The notes beneath the pieces are model-generated. The model was not told the origin of the DNA and did not search any database. It was given only the letters and a program-made list of their open reading frames with translations. The position numbers and the translations under genes were made by a program. From the NCBI GenBank assembly GCA_947378615.1, contig CANCKV010000271.1:1-5452 (forward strand): 5,452 nucleotides of DNA. Reading direction: 5' to 3'. The stretch is from Chitinophagaceae bacterium (GTDB taxonomy: Bacteria > Bacteroidota > Bacteroidia > Chitinophagales > Chitinophagaceae). Of this stretch, positions 1 to 5,306 are shown piece after piece. Every line of letters begins with the position of its first letter. Position 1 is the stretch's first letter.

Positions 1-3000
1 CATTAGGGCTAAAAGTTGCACTATTGCTAAGGTTGCCAGCCACATACAAATCACCGCCTGATTGGTTACCGAGCGACATATTACCATTCAAGGTAACGTT
101 ACCCACAACAGTTAATGCACCTGTTGAAGCCGGACTTCCCCAATCCATATATAATGCTGAACCTGCATCGACAGTTAAATTTCCTGATAAATTAATGGCA
201 CCATAAGTACCTCCATTAGGGAAATTCAAGGTAGTATTATTACTTAATTTTAAAGCAGCTGGCAAACCTGCTGTAGTTCCTACTGTTCCAGTTAGCGCAC
301 TCCATTCGGTTCCTCTTCCATAAGTTGTTCCTGTATTATATTTCAAACATGAACTACTACCATAAATCGGAGCCGTACTAAAATAACCTCCATTATTAAT
401 TTGAACCGTATCATTTAAAGTCAAGGTAGAGCCTGTAACTTGAGCAGTAGTAGCAAATACACCATTTACAGTCCGACTCGCACCCATATTAATACCTTGT
501 GTACCTTGTACATTTACATTGTATGGGCTATTACTAGCAGGCCAATAGATATGAGCTGAATTAACCCCATAGGCACCTCCAGAGGTTGTGTTAAATATCA
601 AAGTACCATTAGTTCTAGAACCACTAGCATAAGACATAGTAGCAGTACCACCTGCTGTGACATAACCTCCTTGACTTAATTGAAATGTACCATTTACTGT
701 AATTGCAGTACCTGTAGTAGCAATACTAATTAAAGTTCCATTTCCAACTGCCAATGTATCTCCTGCTCCAATAGTCATTGTGTTGATTGTGAGAGGAGAA
801 GAAATAGTACTGTTAGATGTCCCTGCAACGATGTTCAAGTTGTTACTAGTTGCAGTATTTGTGTTAAGGGAACCCGTATAATTTACATTCAATGCTCCAT
901 TGACAGTCGTTGTCCCACTAGCCAATGTCAAACTCGAATTGGTATTAAATAATAAATTTGTACTTGATGTTCCTGATGCATTTGCACTTAATTGTACTAC
1001 CCCAGAGAATGTCAGTGTTATAGAGGTTCCTGTTGTTTGAATTCCCGTAACATTTGCTGAAAGCGTAATATATGAACCTGTAACCCCAGATACATAAACT
1101 GTACCAGCAGGGAAGCCTGTTCCAGCAGATGCAGTTACTACCATACCTACAGCTACACCTGCAGGAGTAGCTGCAGGTGAGGTGAATGAAATCCTATTCG
1201 TATTGGAAGCTGTAGTCCAAGAAATATTTGAACTTGTATAACTAGTTTGTGGAGCAACATTAATTACAGTAGCATTCGTAGGAATCTGTCCAGCAACTGA
1301 ACCTGTTACTGCCATACCGGGAACTATTCCAGTAACAGAAGCATTTCCTATGTTAACATAAGGAAGAGTGGTTAACCAAGCAGCAACAGAAGAAATAGTT
1401 GTAGCAGTACTTTTTGTTCCTCCAACGGTTAGATTGGTATAACTACAAGTAGTTGGTATAGTTTGATAGCCACCGTTAAATGCAACTGTTCCTGTAAAAG
1501 TACCAGCAAATGCACCAAAAGGTGTGGAACTTGTGTTCTCAGTTTGCAAAGTACCTGCTCCAGAATATGCACTATTGTTAGGCAATGAAAGCGCATTCAA
1601 ACCTAAATCAAAAGTAGCTCCTGTGTTCACTTGTAAACTGTTTGCAATAGTAAATGGAGATGTTGTACTTGGAGTATAAGCAGTAGGTTGCAAAATAGTA
1701 CCACTTCCAGAAACTACGAGATTCCAAGGAACTTTATTTGCTGTTGATTGGTTATATGAATATTGGGTTGAGTGTCCTGTATTAACAGTAATAGTACCAC
1801 CAGTAATATATACATTACCATTAGAAGACCCCCAAATAATATCCCCACTAATGGTATTTCCAGTATTATAATTCTGAACATTGATATTACCACCCGTCAT
1901 GAAAAAGTTATTGTTGAAATTAAATCCAAATGCACAAGGATAGCTACCATTAACCAAGTAATTTCCCACTGCGGCTATATTGAACGGAGCATTAAGAATA
2001 TTCATGGTTCCTCCCGTAATCACATTATTACTACCATTTGCTACCATTCCATAACCACCGTAAATATTTAAGGTCCCCCCCGTCAAATTAAGCTGACCGC
2101 CACCACCACTTTGTATTGGGGTAATAAAGACTGGATTTGAAGAACCTGTACCCCAAGTAAATGTACCATTCAGAAGAGTCAAGTTAAAACCGAGATTAAT
2201 TAAAATAGGGGCAGAAGTGGTTGCAGTAGATGAAACCCCTGTTACAGAAGCAGTGGAATTGTTAATGGTCAACCCTGTTGCTGCACCAGTTCCGAATGTA
2301 ACTGTGTAGGAAGAAGTCAAACCATTTGCTTGAGCAGTTGTTGCCGTTAGATAGCTACTTAAAGTAACCACATTACCAGAAATCGCGCTAATATAATAGG
2401 CTCCATTTGTAATAGCCGGCAATGCAGCAGAAGTAGCTGTTAAATATTGACCAATAGCTAACCCAGCAGTTGAACCTAATGTAACATTATTACCACTAAC
2501 ACTTGTAACACTAATTGTAGCAACAGATGAAATAGAATTAGACCCAATAGTACCTGCTACACTACCAAAAGGGGTAATAGTAGAGGCGCTACTTATTTTC
2601 ATCGTTCCATACGACATAGTAAGTGTATGTGCTGTAGTAGCTGTTGCCATTGAAAATACAGCCTGCATATCAACTACATTACCAGACGTGTATCCCAAGG
2701 ACAATGTGATATTATTAAAAGTACAAGAATTACCTGTTACAGCCGTGCTTGCATTGTTATTGGCATTTGCAGTAAAAAATGAAGTATTAGTTACAGATGT
2801 TCCTTGTGTACTTAAGTTTAAACTTCCATTGTTTACAATTACATTACCTCCATCACCACCATATAGATAAAGATTGTTAGTTTGAGTGTTAGCATTCGTT
2901 GTGGTTTGTACGGTTGTTCCAGAGGAAATATTTAAAGTGCCACAAGCAAGGCTGAATGCAGAAGTAGAAATCCCTCCGATGTACAAAGTTGGATTCGACC

Positions 3001-4354
3001 CTGGTGTAATTCCATTGCTGTAAGTAGCGCCTATGTTATTGACATAGAGATTACTAATCGTAGAACTTACACTTGCATCAACTACAGTATTGTGATTAAT
3101 GTAAAGGTGGGGTATGGTAAAGGTTGACGTAGGTGTAATAGTTGTCCTAAGGCCACTTGGCTTTTGAGATAATGAAACCAATGTGCCTGTACTAAATGTT
3201 AAGGAAATACCAGAAATGGTTACCGAAGCATCCAAAGTAATGGAAGTTGCACTCGTAACAGCTGTTACAGTTCTGCCCACAGCACCAGTTCCCGCAGTGA
3301 TAGTCATACCTGGAGCAATACCATAAGTGGAACCAACAGTTACAGTTGCAGAAGCTGAAGCTGTACCTGTAGTTGTCGCATTATAACTTGCATTCACGCC
3401 AACACCCAGTGCATTATGTGTTGTGATTCCTGAAGTACTAGCAACGGGTTGTCCAATAGCAATGTTAGAGTTTACCCCAGGAATGATGACAGTATTATTG
3501 TTTGCAATAGTATTATTCTGAGTAGCAGATACTAGTGGTGAATAAAAATAGTAACTTGAAGCAGTTGTTGTAACACTTGCATTCAACGTAATTTGACTGC
3601 CAGAAACAGCAGTAACATAAAATGCACCATTTGCAGCAATACCAGCACCACTAACCACCATACCAACTGAAACACCTGTTAGAGTAGATGAAAAAGTTTG
3701 AGTGGCACTTGTTGCAAAACTAGTTATTGAATATTGTAATGTCCAACCAAAAGCTACACTCGCACTTGAAATAGTTCCAGTAGGAGCGGCCGATAGGTTA
3801 ATCTTTCCATTTACAGCATCTACAGAGGTTACTGTAGTACCAGCAGTAATGTTAGTACCAGTTGCATACATACCTGGTAAAACAGTCATTAGTAAAACTG
3901 CATTAGAACCAGAAGCTGTAAAAGTCAAATAACTATTACTTGTAGTACCAGATAATCCAGGAACTGTTGTATTTGTTGTCAACCCATTTTGGTTGCTAGG
4001 AGTATATTGTGCAGTTTGCCAACCATAAGTGGCACCTGTATATACATCCCAACAAGCAGCTGTACTAAATTTGGAACAGCTAATAGAATTTACAGAAGCC
4101 TGATTTGTTCCATTTGTTCGATAATCTCCAACGCTTTGCGCATTAACAAATCCTGCCATCATTAGCAAGATAACCATCAAAGAAAATTTACCCAATAAAG
4201 TGTGGGCAGCACTCGTAGTGTTGTCAGTGTTTTTCATAAACTTATAATTATTAAATAGAGAGGAAGAAAACATAGTTTGTTTGGACGCCCTTGAATGGTG
4301 TATCCTTGAGAAAGTGTTTACAATCGTGAGCATATCGTTTGTTGTTTTTTTCAT
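1..4354 (-). CDS. Giant repetitive surface/secreted protein, N-terminal 1451 residues (C-terminus outside window)
   Basis: The minus strand is open without a stop from the ATG at 4354 to the left edge (1451 codons plus one base), so the gene is partial. The start is the first ATG after a Bacteroidota-type promoter; another ATG at 4237 (Met40) is in frame just before the hydrophobic signal segment and is the alternative start. Order of parts: signal peptide (1-72), GDYR block (77-124), two 'GMxVxG' modules (151-264), linker, third module (332-381), a Gly/Asn-rich region (about 385-605), fourth module (612-672), TGG rungs (757-858), QTIP block (930-985), fifth and sixth modules (993-1118), then a region with 'VNGTF' rungs and the EWSA block (1331-1382). 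Composition is Thr/Ser/Gly/Asn/Ala rich, with only about 31 charged residues after the signal peptide by hand count. Seven Cys are scattered (93, 101, 471, 544, 807, 970, 1336). No catalytic domain is seen. An adhesin, matrix or surface-layer role is inferred from composition; type IX secretion is likely but unproven without the C-terminus. Confidence 0.9.
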   Translation of the reverse strand, partial: MKKTTNDMLTIVNTFSRIHHSRASKQTMFSSSLFNNYKFMKNTDNTTSAAHTLLGKFSLMVILLMMAGFVNAQSVGDYRTNGTNQASVNSISCSKFSTAACWDVYTGATYGWQTAQYTPSNQNGLTTNTTVPGLSGTTSNSYLTFTASGSNAVLLMTVLPGMYATGTNITAGTTVTSVDAVNGKINLSAAPTGTISSASVAFGWTLQYSITSFATSATQTFSSTLTGVSVGMVVSGAGIAANGAFYVTAVSGSQITLNASVTTTASSYYFYSPLVSATQNNTIANNNTVIIPGVNSNIAIGQPVASTSGITTHNALGVGVNASYNATTTGTASASATVTVGSTYGIAPGMTITAGTGAVGRTVTAVTSATSITLDASVTISGISLTFSTGTLVSLSQKPSGLRTTITPTSTFTIPHLYINHNTVVDASVSSTISNLYVNNIGATYSNGITPGSNPTLYIGGISTSAFSLACGTLNISSGTTVQTTTNANTQTNNLYLYGGDGGNVIVNNGSLNLSTQGTSVTNTSFFTANANNNASTAVTGNSCTFNNITLSLGYTSGNVVDMQAVFSMATATTAHTLTMSYGTMKISSASTITPFGSVAGTIGSNSISSVATISVTSVSGNNVTLGSTAGLAIGQYLTATSAALPAITNGAYYISAISGNVVTLSSYLTATTAQANGLTSSYTVTFGTGAATGLTINNSTASVTGVSSTATTSAPILINLGFNLTLLNGTFTWGTGSSNPVFITPIQSGGGGQLNLTGGTLNIYGGYGMVANGSNNVITGGTMNILNAPFNIAAVGNYLVNGSYPCAFGFNFNNNFFMTGGNINVQNYNTGNTISGDIIWGSSNGNVYITGGTITVNTGHSTQYSYNQSTANKVPWNLVVSGSGTILQPTAYTPSTTSPFTIANSLQVNTGATFDLGLNALSLPNNSAYSGAGTLQTENTSSTPFGAFAGTFTGTVAFNGGYQTIPTTCSYTNLTVGGTKSTATTISSVAAWLTTLPYVNIGNASVTGIVPGMAVTGSVAGQIPTNATVINVAPQTSYTSSNISWTTASNTNRISFTSPAATPAGVAVGMVVTASAGTGFPAGTVYVSGVTGSYITLSANVTGIQTTGTSITLTFSGVVQLSANASGTSSTNLLFNTNSSLTLASGTTTVNGALNVNYTGSLNTNTATSNNLNIVAGTSNSTISSPLTINTMTIGAGDTLAVGNGTLISIATTGTAITVNGTFQLSQGGYVTAGGTATMSYASGSRTNGTLIFNTTSGGAYGVNSAHIYWPASNSPYNVNVQGTQGINMGASRTVNGVFATTAQVTGSTLTLNDTVQINNGGYFSTAPIYGSSSCLKYNTGTTYGRGTEWSALTGTVGTTAGLPAALKLSNNTTLNFPNGGTYGAINLSGNLTVDAGSALYMDWGSPASTGALTVVGNVTLNGNMSLGNQSGGDLYVAGNLSNSATFSPN
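209..364 (-). other. EWSA block (residues 1331-1382) of the large protein
   Basis: The segment reads YGSSSCLKYNTGTTYGRGTE followed by WSA, then a stretch ending in LKLSNNTTLNFPNGG. The spacing L-x-Y-N-T-G-x(2)-Y-x-R-G-x-E-W-S-A, followed by 'LxxSNxTTLN', is one I recall from Bacteroidota surface proteins. After it come ALTVVGNVTLNG and GGDLYVAGNLSNS, again typical of that group. The gene continues beyond the left edge in the same style. Confidence 0.5.
1001..1216 (-). repeat. Module 6 (residues 1047-1118)
   Basis: It contains a RISFTSPAATPAG strand, then VAVGMVVTASAGTGFPAGTV and YVSGVTGSYITLSANVTG. The 'FPAGTVYVSGV' stretch matches the 'TAGTTVTSV' of module 1 and the 'FYVTAV' of module 2. 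A final SITLTFSG strand closes it. This and module 2 are the clearest members of the set. Confidence 0.65.
1217..1378 (-). repeat. Module 5 (residues 993-1046)
   Basis: It opens with an LTTLPYVNIGNASVTG strand, then VPGMAVTGSVAGQIPTNATV and INVAPQTSYTS. The last strand departs from the 'ITL' ending. It comes right after the QTIP block and is directly followed by module 6, so the two form the second pair in the protein. Confidence 0.55.
1400..1567 (-). other. QTIP block (residues 930-985) of the large protein
   Basis: Residues 930-985 contain YSGAGTLQTENTSSTPFG, then GTVAFNGGYQTIPTT and SYTNLTVGG. From memory, many secreted Bacteroidota proteins repeat the pattern 'GAGTL...TxxTP...GTVxFNGxxQTIPxTxYxNLTVxG'. 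This copy agrees well apart from the inserted Cys970. It supports assigning the window to the Bacteroidota and the gene to their large surface proteins. No enzymatic role is implied. Confidence 0.55.
1781..2086 (-). repeat. Four TGG rungs (residues 757-858), probable beta-helix turns
   Basis: Four similar short strands recur: LTGGTLNIYGG (757-767), ITGGTMNIL (779-787), MTGGNINVQ (819-827) and ITGGTITVN (850-858). Spacing is about 22, 40 and 31 residues. The pattern [LIM]TGG[TN][LIM][NT][IV] is typical of right-handed beta-helix or autotransporter-like stalks, where each copy would be one turn. The fold is inferred; the repeats are seen directly. Confidence 0.6.
2075..2081 (-). other. G7 homopolymer within the coding sequence
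   Basis: The coding strand carries seven consecutive G in ACG-GGG-GGG-ACC (Thr758-Gly-Gly-Thr761), in the first TGG rung. Nearby Gly codons are mostly GGT or GGA. A run of this length can slip during replication; a one-base change would shift the frame of the remaining >690 residues in view. Confidence 0.5.
2339..2521 (-). repeat. Module 4, divergent (residues 612-672)
   Basis: The core is AIGQYLTATSAALPAITNGA, followed by YYISAISGNVVTLSSYLTAT. The Met of 'GM' is Gln and the loop is longer than in other copies, but the strand 'YxxAxSGxxxTL' aligns with module 2 (FYVTAVSGSQITL). It follows directly on an 'STITPFGSVAGTIGS' segment that also occurs, in related form, in front of module 5. Confidence 0.55.
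3212..3361 (-). repeat. Module 3 (residues 332-381)
   Basis: It begins with an ASASATVTVGS strand, then APGMTITAGTGAVGRTVTAV and finally SITLDASVTIS. It stands alone between the 'VIIPG' strand region and the Gly/Asn-rich region. Compared with module 2, the residue after GMTIT is Ala rather than Gly and the loop is shorter. Confidence 0.65.
3563..3700 (-). repeat. Module 2 (residues 219-264)
   Basis: The core is VGMVVSGAGIAANGAFYVTA, then VSGSQITLNASVTTT. This is the copy closest to the family pattern: G-M-x-V-x-G-x-G-I, a loop with Gly, then V-x-x-V-S-G-x-x-I-T-L-x-A. It is preceded by a 'TQTFSSTLTGVS' strand that probably belongs to the fold. The pattern resembles beta modules I recall from phage structural and environmental surface proteins, but I cannot assign a named family. 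Confidence 0.7.
3779..3904 (-). repeat. Module 1 of the 'GMxVxG...VxxV...ITL' family (residues 151-192)
   Basis: The core reads LPGMYATGTNITAGTTVTSV, then a short turn and GKINLSAA. It shares with the other copies a small-residue-G-M strand, an 'xAGTxVxSV' strand and a final 'I[TN]L[SND]A' strand. It is immediately followed by module 2, so these two form a pair. The copies are diverged at DNA level, so they are old repeats rather than a recent expansion. Confidence 0.65.
3983..4126 (-). other. GDYR N-terminal block of the large protein
   Basis: Residues 77-124 begin GDYRTNG right after the signal cleavage site, then contain Trp102 in ACWDVY, Trp112 in YGWQ, and end in TPSNQNG. The spacing of GDYR, Trp residues and a P-x(n)-NG ending resembles a block I recall at the mature N-terminus of many secreted Bacteroidota proteins, where it is normally followed by a 'HTVxI' strand. 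Here a comparable strand (NNTVIIPGVNSNI, residues 286-298) appears only about 160 residues later, after two inserted modules. Cys93 and Cys101 are close enough to pair. Function unknown; it probably caps the beta-rich stalk. Confidence 0.5.
4139..4354 (-). other. Extended signal peptide (residues 1-72)
   Basis: The hydrophobic core is FSLMVILLMMAGFV (residues 57-70), followed by a type I cleavage site, NA|QS, after Ala72. About 56 residues precede the core. They begin with MKKTTN and contain several Lys/Arg/His residues and a second Met (Met40, MKNTDN). If translation starts at Met40 the signal would be an ordinary 33-residue peptide. The promoter lies upstream of 4354, so both starts would be on the transcript. 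Signal-peptide identity is clear from the sequence; the exact start is not. Confidence 0.85.
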
Positions 4355-4374
4355 ATCATCAACTTAATCGTTAT

Positions 4375-4405
4375 CAAATATATTATAACCTACAAAAAAA
4401 ACAAA
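4375..4405 (-). promoter_or_regulatory. Bacteroidota-type promoter of the large surface-protein gene
   Basis: On the minus strand TTTG (4405-4402) is followed after exactly 19 bases by TATATTTG (4382-4375). This matches the Bacteroidota primary-sigma pattern of a -33 TTTG and a -7 TAnnTTTG with a spacer near 19-21. Transcription would begin at about 4368-4370, leaving a leader of roughly 14-16 bases before the ATG at 4354 and supporting that start. The spacer contains a run of eight T, so its length could vary by slippage. There is no Shine-Dalgarno sequence, which is usual in this phylum. Confidence 0.65.
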
Positions 4406-4481
4406 AAATATCAATTGTTAGTTGTCCTGTTGTTGCAAGTTGTGGTTTAGATGTGTCAAATGTTGCAAAGTAGAGCAAAAA
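4406..4481. other. Spacer with no recognised element
   Basis: This is AT-rich sequence upstream of the promoter. The only internal structure seen is GTTGCAA occurring twice (near 4433 and 4462), with TGTTG/GTTG words between. There is no open frame of note on either strand and no tRNA-like fold. Confidence 0.4.
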
Positions 4482-4509
4482 GTGATGAATTATGAGTGAT
4501 GAGTGATGA
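4482..4509. repeat. Degenerate heptanucleotide array 1 (4 units)
   Basis: Four consecutive 7-base units: GTGATGA, ATTATGA, GTGATGA, GTGATGA. Three are identical. Non-coding, and part of a set of three heptad arrays in this intergenic region. Confidence 0.75.
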
Positions 4510-4522
4510 GTCTGTATTGTAG

Positions 4523-4543
4523 GAGATGCTTACAGCATGACAA
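4523..4543. repeat. 21-bp hairpin element, copy 1
   Basis: It contains ATGCTTACAGCATGACAA. The core is an inverted repeat, ATGCT-tac-AGCAT. The same 21 bases recur at 4640-4660 with one change (C to T in the right arm). It resembles a shortened form of the 'GTCATGCTGAGC...GAAGCATCTC' dispersed repeat that I recall from Bacteroidota intergenic DNA. Confidence 0.65.
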
Positions 4544-4555
4544 GGCTACTATGTC

Positions 4556-4568
4556 ATTTCTTAGAAAT
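4556..4568. repeat. Palindrome ATTTCT-t-AGAAAT
   Basis: Six-base arms around a single T, flanked as GTC-ATTTCTTAGAAAT-CT. It looks like a shortened form of the 'GTCATTTCGA...GAGAAATCT' dispersed repeat that often lies next to the GATGCT...AGCATGAC type. No T-run follows on either strand, so it is not a terminator. Confidence 0.5.
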
Positions 4569-4574
4569 CTAACC

Positions 4575-4637
4575 GTGAGTGGTTAGTGGTTAGTGGATAA
4601 TGCGTAATTGAAAATTCGTAATTCGTAATTGATAGGG
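4575..4637. repeat. Degenerate heptanucleotide array 2 (9 units)
   Basis: Nine units in perfect 7-base register: GTGAGTG, GTTAGTG, GTTAGTG, GATAATG, CGTAATT, GAAAATT, CGTAATT, CGTAATT, GATAGGG. The array changes unit type midway, from xTTAGTG to CGTAATT, while keeping the 7-base phase. Non-coding. Confidence 0.75.
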
Positions 4638-4639
4638 AT

Positions 4640-4660
4640 GAGATGCTTACAGTATGACAA
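4640..4660. repeat. 21-bp hairpin element, copy 2
   Basis: Identical to the copy at 4523-4543 in 20 of 21 positions, in the same orientation, 117 bases away. The change (AGTAT for AGCAT) replaces a Watson-Crick pair of the hairpin with a wobble pair in the RNA of one strand, so the stem could be kept there. It abuts the tail of the terminator described at 4661-4703. Confidence 0.65.
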
Positions 4661-4703
4661 AACACAAAAAACAAAAACGGATGCCTCCTTATAGAAACAT
4701 CCG
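4661..4703 (-). terminator. Rho-independent terminator of the 4766-5188 gene
   Basis: Read on the minus strand, CGGATG (4703-4698) pairs with CATCCG (4683-4678) across a 14-base loop and is followed by TTTTTGTTTTTTGTGTT (4677-4661). It lies about 63 bases after the stop codon of the small minus-strand gene, and before the promoter of the large gene, which is thus transcribed independently. Confidence 0.75.
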
Positions 4704-4721
4704 CTTTCTATCTTTTACTCC

Positions 4722-4756
4722 TCCATGAACTTATATTTCATAGTTTATAGCTCATA
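4722..4756. repeat. Degenerate heptanucleotide array 3 (5 units)
   Basis: On the minus strand the units are TATGAGC, TATAAAC, TATGAAA, TATAAGT, TCATGGA, all in 7-base register between the stop of the small gene and its terminator hairpin. They would be transcribed as its 3' untranslated region. The units are related (TATRARN) but none is identical. Confidence 0.6.
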
Positions 4757-4765
4757 CTTCAGCTA

Positions 4766-5188
4766 CTATCCTTGAATATTGCCGCTGAACATCTGTCCCC
4801 AAGTGCCCTTTTCATTCTTGCTGTTCACCCAACGAATCCAATAATACACCACCAATCCTGCATCTTCTCCATCAAATTCACAAGTGAATGTATGATTGGA
4901 AGTTGAACCCACATACGATAATTCCTTCTCACTTTTTGGTGGTGTCCCTCCCTTTTTATACCAAATTTCACAAGCACTCGTTCCAGGGGGCTGTGCCTTT
5001 TTACCTGAATCACTATCAACGATGTGAATCGTATGTTTCAACCTTTCGCCAGGAATCAGCTTGCCAACAGGCTTACTAGTTGGCAAAGGCAATACCAAAT
5101 GAAGGTATAGTCTTTCAGGAATATCAAGGACATCCCTATCTGCCAATGTCATTAAGTTAAGGAAATTCATAGTAGCAGGAATTACCAT
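4766..5188 (-). CDS. Small beta-sandwich protein, N-terminally truncated member of a Bacteroidota family
   Basis: 140 residues from ATG 5188, TAG at 4766. GTG at 5194 is in frame but weaker; ATG 5170 is a further possibility. An in-frame TAA lies a few codons above 5194. Visible landmarks are ADRDVLDIP (16-24), a Pro-rich linker, CEIWYK (73-78), GGTPP (80-84), DGEDAG (106-111) and VYYWIRWVN (114-122), ending KGTWG. I recall a Bacteroidota family of about 200-220 residues with a helical N-terminal half, a 'vTdaDR..lgiP' junction, and an Fn3-like C-terminal half with 'GCEIWxKxGxxPP', 'DGxDAGKxxxYxLRWVNxxGexGPWS'. This protein matches only from the 'ADR' junction onward, so roughly 100 residues are missing. 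It has no signal peptide and its function is unknown. It ends at a good terminator but no promoter is evident, so it may be a decayed remnant. Confidence 0.65.
   Translation of the reverse strand: MVIPATMNFLNLMTLADRDVLDIPERLYLHLVLPLPTSKPVGKLIPGERLKHTIHIVDSDSGKKAQPPGTSACEIWYKKGGTPPKSEKELSYVGSTSNHTFTCEFDGEDAGLVVYYWIRWVNSKNEKGTWGQMFSGNIQG
5143..5161. repeat. 19-bp direct repeat, copy A, at the truncation point of the small gene
   Basis: On the minus strand this reads CTTAACTTAATGACATTGG. It encodes LNLMTL of the small gene and ends exactly where similarity to the intact family (ADRDVLDIP) begins. An identical copy is at 5307-5325 in the same orientation. Confidence 0.8.
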
Positions 5189-5259
5189 AAACACAGAATT
5201 TCGTTACCGTTCGCTTCGAAAATCACCAAGACTGTCACACAGAGGCAGTAATGATAGTT

Positions 5260-5276
5260 TCTCAAGTTTTTTGAGA
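5260..5276. repeat. Small hairpin TCTCAA-gtttt-TTGAGA
   Basis: Perfect six-base arms with a five-base loop. No run of T follows on either strand, so a terminator is not supported. It may be part of the element remnant lying between the two copies of the 19-bp repeat. Confidence 0.45.
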
Positions 5277-5306
5277 TGACATTTAAATTAGTACCCACCC
5301 CTACCC

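Noticed and set aside
24..206. Plus-strand open frame of 60 codons
   Set aside because: It lies wholly opposite the continuous minus-strand frame of the large surface protein and is an antisense shadow with no promoter or recognisable product.
1772..2071. Plus-strand open frame of 99 codons rich in Ile/Ser/Thr/Asn
   Set aside because: It is antisense to the TGG-rung part of the large protein; its composition simply mirrors the Gly/Thr/Asn codons of the opposite strand.
2688..2870. Plus-strand open frame of 60 codons
   Set aside because: Antisense shadow of the large protein; no independent coding evidence.
3702..3932. Plus-strand open frame of 76 codons rich in Ala/Val
   Set aside because: Antisense to module 1 and its flank; the composition is explained by GCT/ACT/GTT codons on the opposite strand.
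4482..4637. CRISPR array
   Set aside because: The units are 7 bases, contiguous and degenerate, with no spacers of constant length and no cas genes nearby.
4825..5079. Two overlapping short frames, 4825-5019 minus and 4888-5079 plus
   Set aside because: Both overlap the 4766-5188 gene, whose motifs and terminator make it the real frame.
5260..5276. Hairpin as a terminator of the transposase-like gene
   Set aside because: No T-run follows the stem on the minus strand, and it lies more than 50 bases past the stop codon.
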